Positions 1-9,182 of a stretch of DNA of 64,000 nt are shown piece after piece (position 1 is the first letter of the stretch; each line of letters begins with the position of its first letter). This DNA comes from an uncultured Streptomyces sp. (GTDB taxonomy: Bacteria; Actinomycetota; Actinomycetes; Streptomycetales; Streptomycetaceae). Where the stretch lies: positions 1-64,000 of the forward strand of contig NZ_CANLBS010000010.1 in assembly GCF_947488945.1 (NCBI RefSeq), read 5' to 3'. Under the pieces are notes generated by a model that had not been told where the DNA came from, searched no databases, and worked only from the letters and a program-made list of their open reading frames with translations. The position numbers and the translations under genes are program-made.

Positions 1-1
1 C

Positions 2-58
2 TACGTCTTCCACGGCACGGTCACCGCAGCGGCAGTCCGCTTATGGCTCCGCCCATGA
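2..58 (+). CDS. possible 3' end of a gene cut by the window edge
   Basis: Frame 2 reads open from the first base and ends in TGA after a short stretch finishing VRLWLRP. It could be the C-terminus of an upstream gene. Eighteen residues are too few to name a family, and no start or ribosome site is visible, so this is only a suggestion. Confidence 0.25.
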   Translation, partial: YVFHGTVTAAAVRLWLRP

Positions 59-406
59 TCCGCCGGACACGCCCTAGTCCTCACCGCCGGACAGACCGGC
101 GACGCACCGGGCGTGCCCGGAAGCCAAGGGCGACGCGCCACAGGCAACGGTCAGTTGCCGGCACCACCCCGACCAGGGACGGCACCGCCGCGACCGGCAC
201 GGGGGCGGAAGCGGCGGGCTGGCCCGGCGACGTGCGGGCGGTGACCGGAGCAGCCCGGCCCCGCAAGGGAGAGGCCGGGCAACCGCACAACACCGCGCGT
301 CCGGACCGGGTCCGGCAACACCTCGGACGAGCGAACCGGCCAACGGACACACACCGTACGGCGGCTACCCGGTCCGGTGGTCGGGGTCACCAGGGTGTGG
401 CCGGTG
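59..406. other. intergenic region without a recognised gene
   Basis: GC-rich non-coding stretch between the possible gene end at the left edge and the stop of the minus-strand metalloprotease. Open frames here exist on both strands but have no family resemblance and no ribosome sites. No clear terminator hairpin was found. Confidence 0.5.
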
Positions 407-1966
407 TCAGGAGATGGAGTAGACCGACGCCCACTTCTGGCTGGCCGAGCCGGCGGATGCGGTGTTGGCGGTGACCGCCTGGCCCGCGGTCGCGGTGCCG
501 TCCAGGACGAAGCCGGTGGCCGGGTTGGTCAGGGTGTAGGTGCCGACCGCGTTCTGCGTCACCTGCCAGCGCTGGTTGTTGGCACCGAGGCTGACGGCCT
601 GGAGGGAGATCTGACCGCCGGCCGTGGTAGGTGCGGTCAGGGTCAGCGGGATCGGGCAGCTGTCGAAGACGCGTACGGTGCCGTCGCTGTTGGCGGTGAA
701 CTTCCAGCGTTGGGATGCCCGGGAGGTGTCCAGGGCGGCGAACTGGGCCACTGCGGAGAGTGCGACGCTGCAGCCGGTTCCTCGCTGGAGGGCGACTCCC
801 CCGCCGTTGCTGAGCGCGTGGTAGGCGTTGTCGCCGACGACCGTGGGACCGTAGTTGATGGCGTGAGAGTCCACGGCGGTCAGCGCGGTGCCGGTGGTGG
901 ACAGCGGCGGTACGGCCGTCGGGCGGACGTTTTTGAACCAGTCGGCGAAGGTGGAGGGTGTGTTCGCGGCCAGGGTGGCGATGCTGCGGTTCCAGCTGCC
1001 GTCCACCTGGTTCCACAGCTGGAGCAGCGAGGCGGCCACGTTCCCCTGCACATGGTCGCCGGTCTGCCAGCCCGCGCTGTGGGTGAACGAGGTGGAGTCG
1101 CCGTTCGGGAACACGTAGCGCTGGTCGCCCAGGAGGTAGGCGGCCACCGCGTCACCGAAGCCCTCGGTCCAGGCGCAGGTGGCGGACGACGCCAGATGGA
1201 TGTAGTGCGGGTTGCAGTTGGTGGCGAGGGGCCAGGTGCTGTTGTAGAGCCGGTGCTGGAAGAAGTGTCCCGCCTCGTGCAGCACGGTGTGCTCGGAGTC
1301 AGGATTGTCTTCGGCCAGGTAAATGGTGTTGGCCAGGTTGTAGTACGGGCCGCTGTTGGAGCCGGTCTGCCAGCGCAGCGTCAGTGTGGTGCACGTCGCG
1401 GCGTTGATCTCGGCGGTCGTCCAGCACGGTGTGGTCGAGTTGGCGCGTTGCGACCAGAGCAGGTTGACGGTGTCGAAGGCGTGCCAGGCCCGGTCCGAAA
1501 CGGTGGGGTTGACGGCGCCGAGAGCGACGTTCGCCGATACGTTCGTCAGCGTCGGCGTGTCGTGGGTGTAGACGGTTCCGGAGGAGTTGGCGACCTGCCA
1601 CACCTGGTTGCTGCGGGTGGCGAACCGCACGAACAGGTGGTTGAGCGAGGTGGTGTTGACGGGGGTGTAGCAGAGGTTGAACGAGCCGTCGGCCGCACCG
1701 GTGAGCTGTGTGCCGGTGTTCAGCTTGTGGTCGGTGTCGGTCGCCAGCTCCCGGCCCCAGAGTTCGACCGAGGCATTGCGGGCGCCCCGGGTCAGGGTCG
1801 GTTTCGTGGTGCCCGCCTCGGCGGACTGGTAGTCGAACTGCAGCGTGCCGCTGGCGCAGATCGGGGACGCGGCGGAGGCGGTGCCTGCCGACAGCGGCAC
1901 GATGACGCCGGCGGCGAGCAACGCCGGTACTAACAGGCGGAGCAGGGCTCTGGGTCTGCCGAACAT
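407..1966 (-). CDS. secreted zinc metalloprotease with C-terminal ricin-type lectin domain
   Basis: 519-aa exported protein. The chosen ATG is preceded by GGAAGGA and begins a typical signal peptide: basic MFGRPR, a hydrophobic run, and a cleavage site near TASAA. The middle holds HEAGHFFQH, an HExxH zinc site, followed by WTEGFGDAVAAYLLGD, as in families where a downstream acidic residue completes the zinc site. The last ~150 residues contain QRWKF and NNQRWQV repeats, the QxW signature of ricin-type beta-trefoil carbohydrate-binding domains. It probably degrades protein outside the cell while binding a glycan. An in-frame upstream extension to 2104 is possible but would hide the signal peptide. 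The substrate is unknown. Confidence 0.85.
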   Translation of the reverse strand: MFGRPRALLRLLVPALLAAGVIVPLSAGTASAASPICASGTLQFDYQSAEAGTTKPTLTRGARNASVELWGRELATDTDHKLNTGTQLTGAADGSFNLCYTPVNTTSLNHLFVRFATRSNQVWQVANSSGTVYTHDTPTLTNVSANVALGAVNPTVSDRAWHAFDTVNLLWSQRANSTTPCWTTAEINAATCTTLTLRWQTGSNSGPYYNLANTIYLAEDNPDSEHTVLHEAGHFFQHRLYNSTWPLATNCNPHYIHLASSATCAWTEGFGDAVAAYLLGDQRYVFPNGDSTSFTHSAGWQTGDHVQGNVAASLLQLWNQVDGSWNRSIATLAANTPSTFADWFKNVRPTAVPPLSTTGTALTAVDSHAINYGPTVVGDNAYHALSNGGGVALQRGTGCSVALSAVAQFAALDTSRASQRWKFTANSDGTVRVFDSCPIPLTLTAPTTAGGQISLQAVSLGANNQRWQVTQNAVGTYTLTNPATGFVLDGTATAGQAVTANTASAGSASQKWASVYSIS

Positions 1967-2699
1967 GGACGTCCTTCCACAGGAGCGCCCAGGGCCGCCG
2001 ACGGCAGACCTGGCGCGCGAAGAAGACCGGGTGGACCCCGGCCCGTGTACGCCGCCAGGTACGGGCGGTCTGAACCGGGAGCCATCGTGGATGTGACACC
2101 GCACCGCCGCCAGAGGCGCACAGAATCACGAACCGCATTCGTGAGGCGGGTGTGAACATCCGGTAGGGATTCCGCGCGCACGGGTGGAGGCCCTCCGGTC
2201 GGCCGTGCGCCCCCCACCCGTCGCGGTCCCCCATACCCGGCCTTGCTGCTGAGCTGCGGGCCTTCGACAGAGGATGGGAGGCGGAGGCGTGCCTGTGCGC
2301 CGGCTGCTGGGTGCACAGCAGTCCGCGCTCCCCCGTGACCACATGCTCTGCCGACCCGTAGCGACGAGGTGCTGCGGTTCACGCCCTCGCGCCCGTTGAA
2401 CTGCGGGTTCCGTTTCCAGAGGCAGCCCAGTCAGCACATGATCGCTCCCCGATGCCTGCTGACGAGCCGAGACCAGCACGCTGGTCCCTCATCCTCCGCT
2501 GGACAACAGCGGTGCGCTCCACCACGCCGGCGACCGCGCACCCCGGGCCACCCAGGCCAAGCAGCCGGCGCCGGAACGCGTCGCTGCGGAGGGCCGGTGC
2601 GGGAGCAGGCGGCGGGACGCGGCCGACGCGGGCCCGGCACGGTGACGCGGGCGGTGCCGCCTCTTCCTCCGTGCGGCGGGAGTGCTGGACGATGCACGC
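1967..2699. other. long intergenic region, nothing recognised
   Basis: Upstream of the divergent metalloprotease and the 172-aa protein. It must hold both promoters, but I see no convincing -35/-10 pair. Open frames here lack family features and look like GC-bias artefacts. Confidence 0.4.
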
Positions 2700-3218
2700 A
2701 TGAATCCGAACGCAACCGGGCCGACCGCAGACGCGGCGACCGCATACCTGACAGCACTCCAGGAACGACTGACCCGTGACGGCTGCGCGGTGACCTCGCC
2801 GCAGAGGAAGGACCGCTCGGTGGTGATCGGCCACCGCGCCGACCGAAAGGCCCGCTGGTTCGGGACGAAGACCGAGCTGTTCGTCTTCGCGGCAGCCGTG
2901 CCCGAGATCGACTTATCGACCCTGGCGGACTTCACCGCGTGGTCCATGGCCCACGCCAAGAGCCTGCGCAGAGGCATTCCGGGGGCCCGCAACGCGGCCA
3001 TGGTGCTCCCCGCCCTGATCAGCGCGCGCGTCCAGCCGGAAGCGGCTCGGTGGGCCGCCCAGGACGCCCGGGCCGTCGGCGCGACACTGATCGGCCGGCC
3101 CGTCACGGTCGAGACCCGGCCGGGCGGAGTGCGCGTCACGATGTACCGGGGTCAGGCCTCCGTGGGCGGCCTGTTCACCAGACACGTGCTGGAGAAGGCG
3201 GATCTGTACTTCCGCTGA
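2700..3218 (+). CDS. conserved hypothetical protein, 172 aa
   Basis: Soluble protein with no signal peptide or membrane segment and coding-like codon use. The N-terminal part (TAYLTALQERLTRDG) looks helical; the end reads GGLFTRHVLEKADLYFR. The ATG at 2700 is one choice; a GTG at 2682 in the same frame has a purine-rich stretch almost touching it, so the start is uncertain. No catalytic motif is recognisable and I assign no function. It stands alone, well separated from its neighbours. Confidence 0.65.
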   Translation: MNPNATGPTADAATAYLTALQERLTRDGCAVTSPQRKDRSVVIGHRADRKARWFGTKTELFVFAAAVPEIDLSTLADFTAWSMAHAKSLRRGIPGARNAAMVLPALISARVQPEAARWAAQDARAVGATLIGRPVTVETRPGGVRVTMYRGQASVGGLFTRHVLEKADLYFR

Positions 3219-4150
3219 GAGGACACCTGACCGTGCTGCGTACATCACCGGCCCACGCCCCCGCGTCACATCCCGCGCCCCCTGTGCGGAAGCTCGGACC
3301 AAGCTGGAAGGCGGCTTGAGGCGCGATGTTCGCGTCGTGGTCCTCCCGCTGACCCAGACCTTCAACGGCCCGGAAACGCCCGGCATCCGCATCCACGACG
3401 TCATGAACACCGTTCTCTCATCCGCCTGAACGAGGTGGACGCCGGCACGGCCGAGAGCGACGGCAAGCACACCACCGAGTCCATCGGCCGGCTCGCCGCC
3501 ACCGTCTGACATCCCACCGCTCCCCCGGAAGGCTCCCTCGCCCCCCGCGAGGGAGCCTTCACCCGTTCCCGCCCCCGGACCCCGGAAGTAGACGGGCTCG
3601 GAACCGGATACCGACGTACTCAGGGAAAACAGGGGGCGGGCCTCCCGGACTGGGAAGCAGGCCTGGGAACGGCGGGCGGACAGGCACGGTCGGCCGCCCT
3701 GCATCGCGACACGGTCTCGCGTGGTGGTGGAGATCCTCGTCGCGGCAGCGGGGGGCGCGACGGCCCGGGCGCGCCAGCTCTGACCGCCCGCGGGTGGCGG
3801 CACGGTCCTCCTCGACGGACTGGCGGCGGCTCGCTGACCCGCCCAGCCCCCGAGCCGACCGGGTTCCGCTTCCGCGTCCTGCTCGACCTGGGCCCGCTGC
3901 CACGGGGACAACCACTGCCGCAGTCACGGGACCGGCCCCACGCCACTCGCAGCCGGGCCGACGCCGAGACCCGTTCCAGCTGAGGTAGCCCGGCGAGCGG
4001 CCCTCTGCAACCCGTGAACCGGACCCCTGAGCCCGCGGCACACGGAAGCCGAGTGACCGAGATTCAGACGCCCGAGCCCTCGGTGCACTAGAGCGAACGA
4101 GCCAACCCACACTGCCGGTCCGAAAAGAATACTTCGATCCCGTTGATCGT
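3219..4150. other. intergenic region with short coding debris
   Basis: Around 3319-3430 the plus strand reads VRVVVLPLTQTFNGPETPG and soon stops; 3430-3510 reads another short fragment ending in TGA just before a strong hairpin. These look like remains of a gene that once ended at that terminator. The stretch 3560-4150 holds no recognised gene. Confidence 0.4.
3529..3559. terminator. strong intrinsic terminator-like hairpin
   Basis: Perfect 12-bp inverted repeat AAGGCTCCCTCG / CGAGGGAGCCTT with a 7-nt loop. There is no long T tract, as is common in Streptomyces. It would end transcription from the left before the RiPP operon. Confidence 0.75.
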
Positions 4151-4227
4151 CGGCGCAGGTCAGACCCGTATGTGAAGGTTGGAACAACGCTTGTGACGCG
4201 TTTCCGGCCAATTTGACCTTGCCCTCT

Positions 4228-4256
4228 TCCTGGCGCGAAGCCGGGCTCCATAGAAT
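4228..4256 (+). promoter_or_regulatory. candidate promoter of the RiPP operon
   Basis: TAGAAT at 4251-4256 is a good -10 hexamer and TTCCTG at 4228-4233 a weak -35 at 17-bp spacing. The surrounding 200 bases are clearly more A/T-rich than the genes. A TTGACC at 4213-4218 is too far from this -10 to pair with it. It is the only promoter-like sequence just upstream of the precursor gene. Confidence 0.35.
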
Positions 4257-4318
4257 CAGGACTGCTCCATGCGATAGGCATCCGCTTATCGATTCCATCT
4301 TCCTTATTTGGAGGAATT

Positions 4319-4447
4319 ATGGGCGAGTCCGTGAACGAACAGAATCTCGTCGAGGACATCGAGTCCCTCGACAGCCTCGAGGTGCTCGAGGCGGAGGACC
4401 TGGACGAGGGCGTCGCGTTCCACGCGTTCCGCTTCGCGACAGCCTGA
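4319..4447 (+). CDS. RiPP precursor peptide, 42 aa, F-R-F core
   Basis: A very good ribosome site (GGAGGA, 6 nt away) precedes this ATG. The peptide has a highly acidic leader rich in Leu/Glu/Asp (e.g. VEDIESLDSLEVLE) and then a basic/aromatic tail FHAFRFATA (residues 34-42), the leader/core layout of ribosomal peptide natural products. Arg38 sits between Phe37 and Phe39. The genes that follow encode an arginase-like protein, a radical SAM enzyme, an MNIO enzyme, two hydroxylases and a peptidase, so the core is inferred to be F37-R38-F39 with ATA trimmed off. The gene is too short for normal ORF thresholds. The exact cleavage sites are inference. Confidence 0.85.
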   Translation: MGESVNEQNLVEDIESLDSLEVLEAEDLDEGVAFHAFRFATA

Positions 4448-4496
4448 TCAACCCGTCGGCCCCGTAACGGACCTGACGTCGCTGTTCGCCGTTCAG

Positions 4497-4514
4497 GCCG
4501 CCGGGGCCGGCGGC
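4497..4514 (+). promoter_or_regulatory. hairpin between precursor and maturation genes
   Basis: GCCGCCGG / CCGGCGGC, a perfect 8-bp stem with a 2-nt spacer, lies 50 bases after the precursor stop and 34 bases before the exporter start. In many RiPP operons such a stem lets the precursor mRNA be more abundant than the enzyme mRNA. That role is inferred from position only. Confidence 0.4.
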
Positions 4515-4547
4515 CGCCTTCTGCGTGAGAAAGGCTTCCTGCCGCCC

Positions 4548-5972
4548 GTGAGAATCTATCTCCAATTGCTCGGCCAGAAACGGTTTGCGGCACTCTGTTT
4601 CGGGCAGGCGGTCTCCCTGCTGGGCGATGCACTTTTCCCCATCATCATCGTGGTATCCGCCGCACAGGCGGGAACTCCGGCGGAGACGATCGGGGCCGCA
4701 TTCGCTGCTCGTTTTCTCGCGCTGGGCGGCGTGGTCCTCTTCAGCGGCGCACTTCTGGACCGTATCAATCCGGTCATCGCCGCTGTGGGCGCCGACGCCA
4801 CACGCGTGCTGGCCCTGATCGGCCTGGCTCTGTTCTGGGACGGGAACCTGGACGCGGTCGTCCTGGCCGTCGCCATCGTCGTCGGACTCTGCGAAGCGGT
4901 GAGCGAGCCGGCACTGCTCGTCATCGCCCCTCGTGTCGTCGCGGCTCCGCATCCGGGCTCCGCGGCGGACGAAGAGGCGGCGGAGAGCCGGATCACCGCC
5001 GTCTACGGGCTGCTCGAAGGCATGCGGAACACCTCGGGCATCGCGGGCCCCACCTTGGCGGCCGCGCTCGTCTCTCTGATCAGCCCGTCGGCGGGCGCCG
5101 TGGCCGCCGCCCTGGCCTTCGGCCTCTCCGCGTGCGCCACGCGCTGGGCCGGCGGCCGGTACGCGGCGTCGCACTCCAGCACACCGAAGGCCGACACAGC
5201 ACCGGGCAAGTCGGACGAGCAGCACCAGTCGGACGAGTCGGACGAGGAGAAGCGTCAGGAGCCGCTGCTGCGCTCCGCGCTCGGCGGCCTGGCGGTGCTG
5301 TGGCGGGTGCAGTGGCTGCGCAATGTCCAGGTACTGGCCGTGGTGCACGTCCTGTTCGCCGTCGGACCGTGGATGGTGGCACTGCCGGTGCTCCTCATCG
5401 AGCGGGGACACAGCGCCGGCGTCTACGCCTTCGTCCTCGGCTCCTTCGCCGTCGGTACGGTCGTCGGCGCCTTCCTGGGCGGCCGCGTCCGTGGACGCAG
5501 GCGCGGCCTGTACGCGCTGGGGCTGCTCGGCCTGTTCGGCCTGACCGTCCTGGCACCCGTAGTGACGGACTCGGTGCTGCTGCTGATGGCCGCCTTCGTG
5601 GTCGGCGGGGTCGGCCAGCAGGCGTTCGACGTCGTGAAGATGGCCGGGCTGCGCCGGGAGGTGCCCGAGCGGCTGCACGGCCGCGCGTTCTCCGCGGACT
5701 TCTTCTTCTCCTTCGCCTCCCTGCCGCTCGGCCAGCTGCTGGGCGCGGCGCTGCTCCGGTTCCTCGCCGTCGAAACGATCATGTTGTGGGGCGGCGTGCT
5801 GGTCCTGGTGACCACCGCTCTCGCGATGCTGAGCCAGGACACCCGCCGCTTCGCCTCCGGTGCGATCCCGGCTGCGGACGACCGCTCGGACGGGCACGGG
5901 GAGCGGAAACAGCCAGAGGACTCAGCGGAGACGATCTCCGCGGAACGGGCGCAAGATGTCCGGACACGTTGA
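4548..5972 (+). CDS. MFS-type exporter of the RiPP cluster
   Basis: 474-aa membrane protein with about ten to twelve hydrophobic helices and a charged central loop (KSDEQHQSDESDEEK, about residue 225) that divides the two halves, as in major facilitator transporters of the MefA/drug-export type. The first helix begins FGQAVSLLGDALFP. The GTG at 4548 follows the precursor by 100 bases, and its C-terminal 17 bases overlap the next gene. By position it is expected to export the mature peptide and so give self-resistance; substrate and direction are inferred. Confidence 0.8.
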   Translation: MRIYLQLLGQKRFAALCFGQAVSLLGDALFPIIIVVSAAQAGTPAETIGAAFAARFLALGGVVLFSGALLDRINPVIAAVGADATRVLALIGLALFWDGNLDAVVLAVAIVVGLCEAVSEPALLVIAPRVVAAPHPGSAADEEAAESRITAVYGLLEGMRNTSGIAGPTLAAALVSLISPSAGAVAAALAFGLSACATRWAGGRYAASHSSTPKADTAPGKSDEQHQSDESDEEKRQEPLLRSALGGLAVLWRVQWLRNVQVLAVVHVLFAVGPWMVALPVLLIERGHSAGVYAFVLGSFAVGTVVGAFLGGRVRGRRRGLYALGLLGLFGLTVLAPVVTDSVLLLMAAFVVGGVGQQAFDVVKMAGLRREVPERLHGRAFSADFFFSFASLPLGQLLGAALLRFLAVETIMLWGGVLVLVTTALAMLSQDTRRFASGAIPAADDRSDGHGERKQPEDSAETISAERAQDVRTR

Positions 5973-7209
5973 CCTCTTCGAGGAGCACGGCGAGGTGGCG
6001 GCCCTCTGGCCCGAGGGCCCGTACCGGGGCCGCACGGTCGTCTGCTTCGACCGCCACCTCGACCTCAAGCCGCTCGCCCCGGGCGGCGAGGAGGCCCTGA
6101 GCCTGTCGGCCGCACGGGGTGAGAACCCGGCCGGACTGCTGCGGGAACTCCCGGTGCGGGGAGTTCCCGGTGCCTTCGGGCTGGACGATTTCTGGTCGGC
6201 TGCCGCGATCGCCGCGGAGCTGACGGAACTGGTGTGGGTGCCCAGCTGGACCTCCCACCCGGGCTGGCAGGCGACAGCCGTGGACTGCGTCTCGCTCATC
6301 GCCACCGGCGGCACGGCGGCCGACCCCTGCGTGAGTGACTGCTGCCTGACCGTTCGGCTGTGCGGGGTGCGGCTGGCCGTCGTACCCGCCGATCTGCTCT
6401 CCCGTCATCTCACGGCGCACGTGTCCGGCGAGGTCGTGGTCGACATCGACCTGGACTGGCTGATGGACGAGCACGGGCGGGCGGACCACACGGTGGACGA
6501 ACTGGCCGGGCTGGTCGGCGCGTGCGGGGGCGAGCTGTCGGCGATGACCTGGTCGACCCGGTCGGGTTTCCTGCCCCACGAGTTCCGCCGGGTCGGCGCC
6601 GACGTCGCCGCGCGGCTGGGTATGCGCGCCCGCACCTCCTCCTTCCTTCCCTCGACTCCGTGGCCGGAGGACCTCCTGCTCAACGTTCACCGGGGCCGCG
6701 CGCTGCAGGCGGACGACGATGCCGACGGGACGGCTGCGCCCGGTGTGGTCGTCGCACTGCGTGGCCTGTCACTTGCCCAGGACAGCCCCGGCGCGGCCCA
6801 GGAGTGCTACGAGCGGGCGGCCGCCCGCGGATACCGGTCGAGCTGGCTCGCGTACAAGATCGGTATCGCGCACTACGCGCGGGGCGGGCACCGGATCGCG
6901 CGGGACTGGCTCCGCGAGGCGATCGGCATCGACGGCCGGGACACCTTGGCGATGCACGCGCGCATCATGTCCGTACGTGCCACCACACGGCTCGAAGGTC
7001 CCCGGACGGCTCTGGAGGAACTCCACGGCATCGCGGCCCAATTGCCCCTGCGGGCCGGGGTGTGGCGCACGATGCGACTGCTCGCGGAGCACACGGGCGA
7101 CCGGGAGGTCGCGGCCGGGGCCCGGCGGCAGCTGGAGTTGATCCAGGGGCTGACGGCTCCGCGCCCCGGTGTCCCGCACGCGGCGGGGCCGGGTGGGGGG
7201 CAGGTATGA
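5956..7209 (+). CDS. UPF0489-type peptide arginase with TPR-like C-terminus
   Basis: 417 aa. Near the start VVCFDRHLDL supplies a D-x-H-x-D metal motif, and around residue 160 VVVDIDLDWL supplies D-x-D; together these are the dimanganese ligands of the arginase/UPF0489 fold. UPF0489 proteins in other RiPP pathways hydrolyse Arg side chains of the precursor to ornithine and urea. The only Arg in this cluster's precursor lies in the core, between two Phe. From about residue 265 the protein carries helical repeats (AQECYERAAARGYRSSW, ARDWLREAIGID) of tetratricopeptide type, perhaps for peptide or partner binding. It overlaps the exporter by 17 bases and the next gene by 4 (ATGA). Arginase activity is inferred from motifs and context. 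Confidence 0.8.
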   Translation: MSGHVDLFEEHGEVAALWPEGPYRGRTVVCFDRHLDLKPLAPGGEEALSLSAARGENPAGLLRELPVRGVPGAFGLDDFWSAAAIAAELTELVWVPSWTSHPGWQATAVDCVSLIATGGTAADPCVSDCCLTVRLCGVRLAVVPADLLSRHLTAHVSGEVVVDIDLDWLMDEHGRADHTVDELAGLVGACGGELSAMTWSTRSGFLPHEFRRVGADVAARLGMRARTSSFLPSTPWPEDLLLNVHRGRALQADDDADGTAAPGVVVALRGLSLAQDSPGAAQECYERAAARGYRSSWLAYKIGIAHYARGGHRIARDWLREAIGIDGRDTLAMHARIMSVRATTRLEGPRTALEELHGIAAQLPLRAGVWRTMRLLAEHTGDREVAAGARRQLELIQGLTAPRPGVPHAAGPGGGQV

Positions 7210-9182
7210 CGGCCGGGCCGGGCAGCGACGTACTGCTGGTGATGCCGCCGGTGAGCGAGGCCGTGCAGTTCCCGTACCTTTCGCTGCCGCAGCTCACCGC
7301 GGCATGGACGGCTCAGGGCTACCGGGTGGTCTGCTCCGACCTGAACCTCGAGTACGTCACCGCGGTCCTGCGCCGGCAGCCGGCCGCCGGAGTCCGGGCG
7401 GACGCACCCGTCGGGGACCGTGAGCGCCCCGAGCGGTCCGGGCACGGCGGCGCAGGACAGCGGCCCGTGGCCAAGGAGGTCTTCCGCCATGTCTCGGAAC
7501 ACTACCGGCAGACGCACGGCCGACGGCTGCTGGAACGGTCCCGCGACCGCACCTCCGGCTTCGACCAGGAGGTGGCGATCCGGGCGATGGTCCGCTACGT
7601 CACCCAGCAGGCCACCCAGGACGGCTGGGCGCTGCCCGGCCCCGTCCCGATGTCCCGCCTGGACGACCTGGTCCTGGCCGGTTCCACAGGCTGGTCGGCC
7701 CACTGGGGCGCCGAGCGCCTCGACGCGCTGCTGAACGAACACCGCCCCAGGGTGCTGGCGTTCTCCATACCCTTCTTCAGCCAGCTCGTCCCGACGCTCG
7801 TCCTGTGCCGGCTGCTCAAGCAGCGGCGCCCCGGACTGCGCATCGCGGTCGGCGGACCCACGGTGCAGATGTGGGAGAAGACCCTGCGCGCCGAGGTCGC
7901 AGCGGCACGGTTCGTGGACCACTGGTGCCTCGGGCACGGGGAGGACCGTCTCCGGGAAATTCTCGACGGACCGGCGGCCCCCGGTCTGCGGCCACCGCCC
8001 TCGGAACGGCAACGCGGCCCGGCTCGCGCCGCCGAGGCGGCGGGGCTCTCGGACGGCTTCGTCCTGAGCGAGCAGCCGATGCCGGATTTCGGCCCGTTCG
8101 ACTTCGCCGACTACAGCAACCAGGCGCACCAGTTCCCCTACCGGCTGACGGTGGGCTGCTTCTGGGGAAAATGCACGTTCTGCTCGTACGGCAACCGCTA
8201 CTACGACGCCCGTGCGTTCCAGCAGATCTCCCCCGAGGTCGCCGCCACGCACCTGGTCGCGCTCGCGTCCCGGCTGGGCATCACGGACGTGGCGGTCGCG
8301 GACGAGAACACCGGACTGCGGCATCTGCTCCGGGTGATGCGGGCGGTACGCGAGCGGGGCGCATCGTTGACCTTCCGTGTCCGGGCCCGGCTCGAACCCG
8401 AGCTGGCCGATCCCGAGTTCTGCGAGCAGCTGTACGAACTGGGCTGTGTGCAGGTGTCGGCCGGATACGAGACGGCCCAGCAGGACATCCTCGACTCCCT
8501 CCGCAAGGGCCAGGACTCGCGGCACGCGGAACTGGCGGTGCGCAACATGACCGCGGCCGGCATCACCACCAACCTGTCCTTCATGGATGGTTATGCCCAT
8601 CCGGCCGCCGCCGAGGGCCACCGCGACACCGTCGAGGTGATCCAGCGGCACGCGGAGCACATGGGTCTCGACACCATGCAATTGCTCGTCGCCGAGCCGG
8701 GAAGCCACCTGTGGGAGAGCCGGCGCCGGCAGTCCGGCGGCGAGTACCTGATCACCAACGAGGGCCTCGCCTTCGCCGCCGGGCGCGTGGGCGGCGCCCT
8801 GCTCGACGAGCCGGCGACCGAGGAGGCCCGGCAGCGGCTGCTGCGGATGACGGTCGAGGCCGTCCCCGACGCGGAACGCTCGACCCGGCCCGACCTCGCG
8901 CTGCGCCCCGGGGCGACGGGCGTGAGCGCCCCCGCGGCCGCCCCGGTGACGGCCGGCGCGCGAGCGAGGCCGCGGTTCGGTGTCGCCCTGGACGCGGTGA
9001 AGGCCCAGTGGTTCCTGGTCGACGTCGTGTGGCCCCGGATGGCGGTCCTGCCTCCGGGGGTGGAGCGCACCGCCGACGGCCGGCTCACCGCAGAGGACCC
9101 GCAGGCCCGCAGCTGGCTCTCACGCATGGTGGAAAAACGACTGCTCGTATGGGAGCAACCGGGACTGGAGAGGGCTACCTGA
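7206..9182 (+). CDS. radical SAM enzyme with N-terminal B12-like domain
   Basis: 658 aa. Residues 1-270 form a Rossmann-like region (DVLLVMPPVS at the start, RVLAFSIPFFSQL and RIAVGGPTVQ later) in the place of a cobalamin-binding domain; no DxHxxG motif is seen, as in many B12-type RiPP enzymes. Around residue 320, GCFWGKCTFCSYGN gives the iron-sulfur Cys triad with spacing CX4CX2C rather than CX3CX2C. The radical SAM barrel follows (VADENTGL, VSAGYETAQQDILD, TTNLSFMDGYAH). The true start is the ATG in the ATGA overlap with the arginase gene. In this context the likely job is the C-C biaryl cross-link between two aromatic core residues; that assignment is inference. Confidence 0.85.
   Translation: MTAGPGSDVLLVMPPVSEAVQFPYLSLPQLTAAWTAQGYRVVCSDLNLEYVTAVLRRQPAAGVRADAPVGDRERPERSGHGGAGQRPVAKEVFRHVSEHYRQTHGRRLLERSRDRTSGFDQEVAIRAMVRYVTQQATQDGWALPGPVPMSRLDDLVLAGSTGWSAHWGAERLDALLNEHRPRVLAFSIPFFSQLVPTLVLCRLLKQRRPGLRIAVGGPTVQMWEKTLRAEVAAARFVDHWCLGHGEDRLREILDGPAAPGLRPPPSERQRGPARAAEAAGLSDGFVLSEQPMPDFGPFDFADYSNQAHQFPYRLTVGCFWGKCTFCSYGNRYYDARAFQQISPEVAATHLVALASRLGITDVAVADENTGLRHLLRVMRAVRERGASLTFRVRARLEPELADPEFCEQLYELGCVQVSAGYETAQQDILDSLRKGQDSRHAELAVRNMTAAGITTNLSFMDGYAHPAAAEGHRDTVEVIQRHAEHMGLDTMQLLVAEPGSHLWESRRRQSGGEYLITNEGLAFAAGRVGGALLDEPATEEARQRLLRMTVEAVPDAERSTRPDLALRPGATGVSAPAAAPVTAGARARPRFGVALDAVKAQWFLVDVVWPRMAVLPPGVERTADGRLTAEDPQARSWLSRMVEKRLLVWEQPGLERAT

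Noticed and set aside
6360..7205. Upstream extension of the radical SAM frame
   Set aside because: It overlaps the arginase gene completely and is Arg/Gly-rich nonsense; the ATGA overlap start at 7206 fits the family.
5956..7209. Simple TPR protein as the annotation
   Set aside because: The metal motifs DRHLD and DIDLD and the lone core Arg make an arginase-like enzyme the better explanation.
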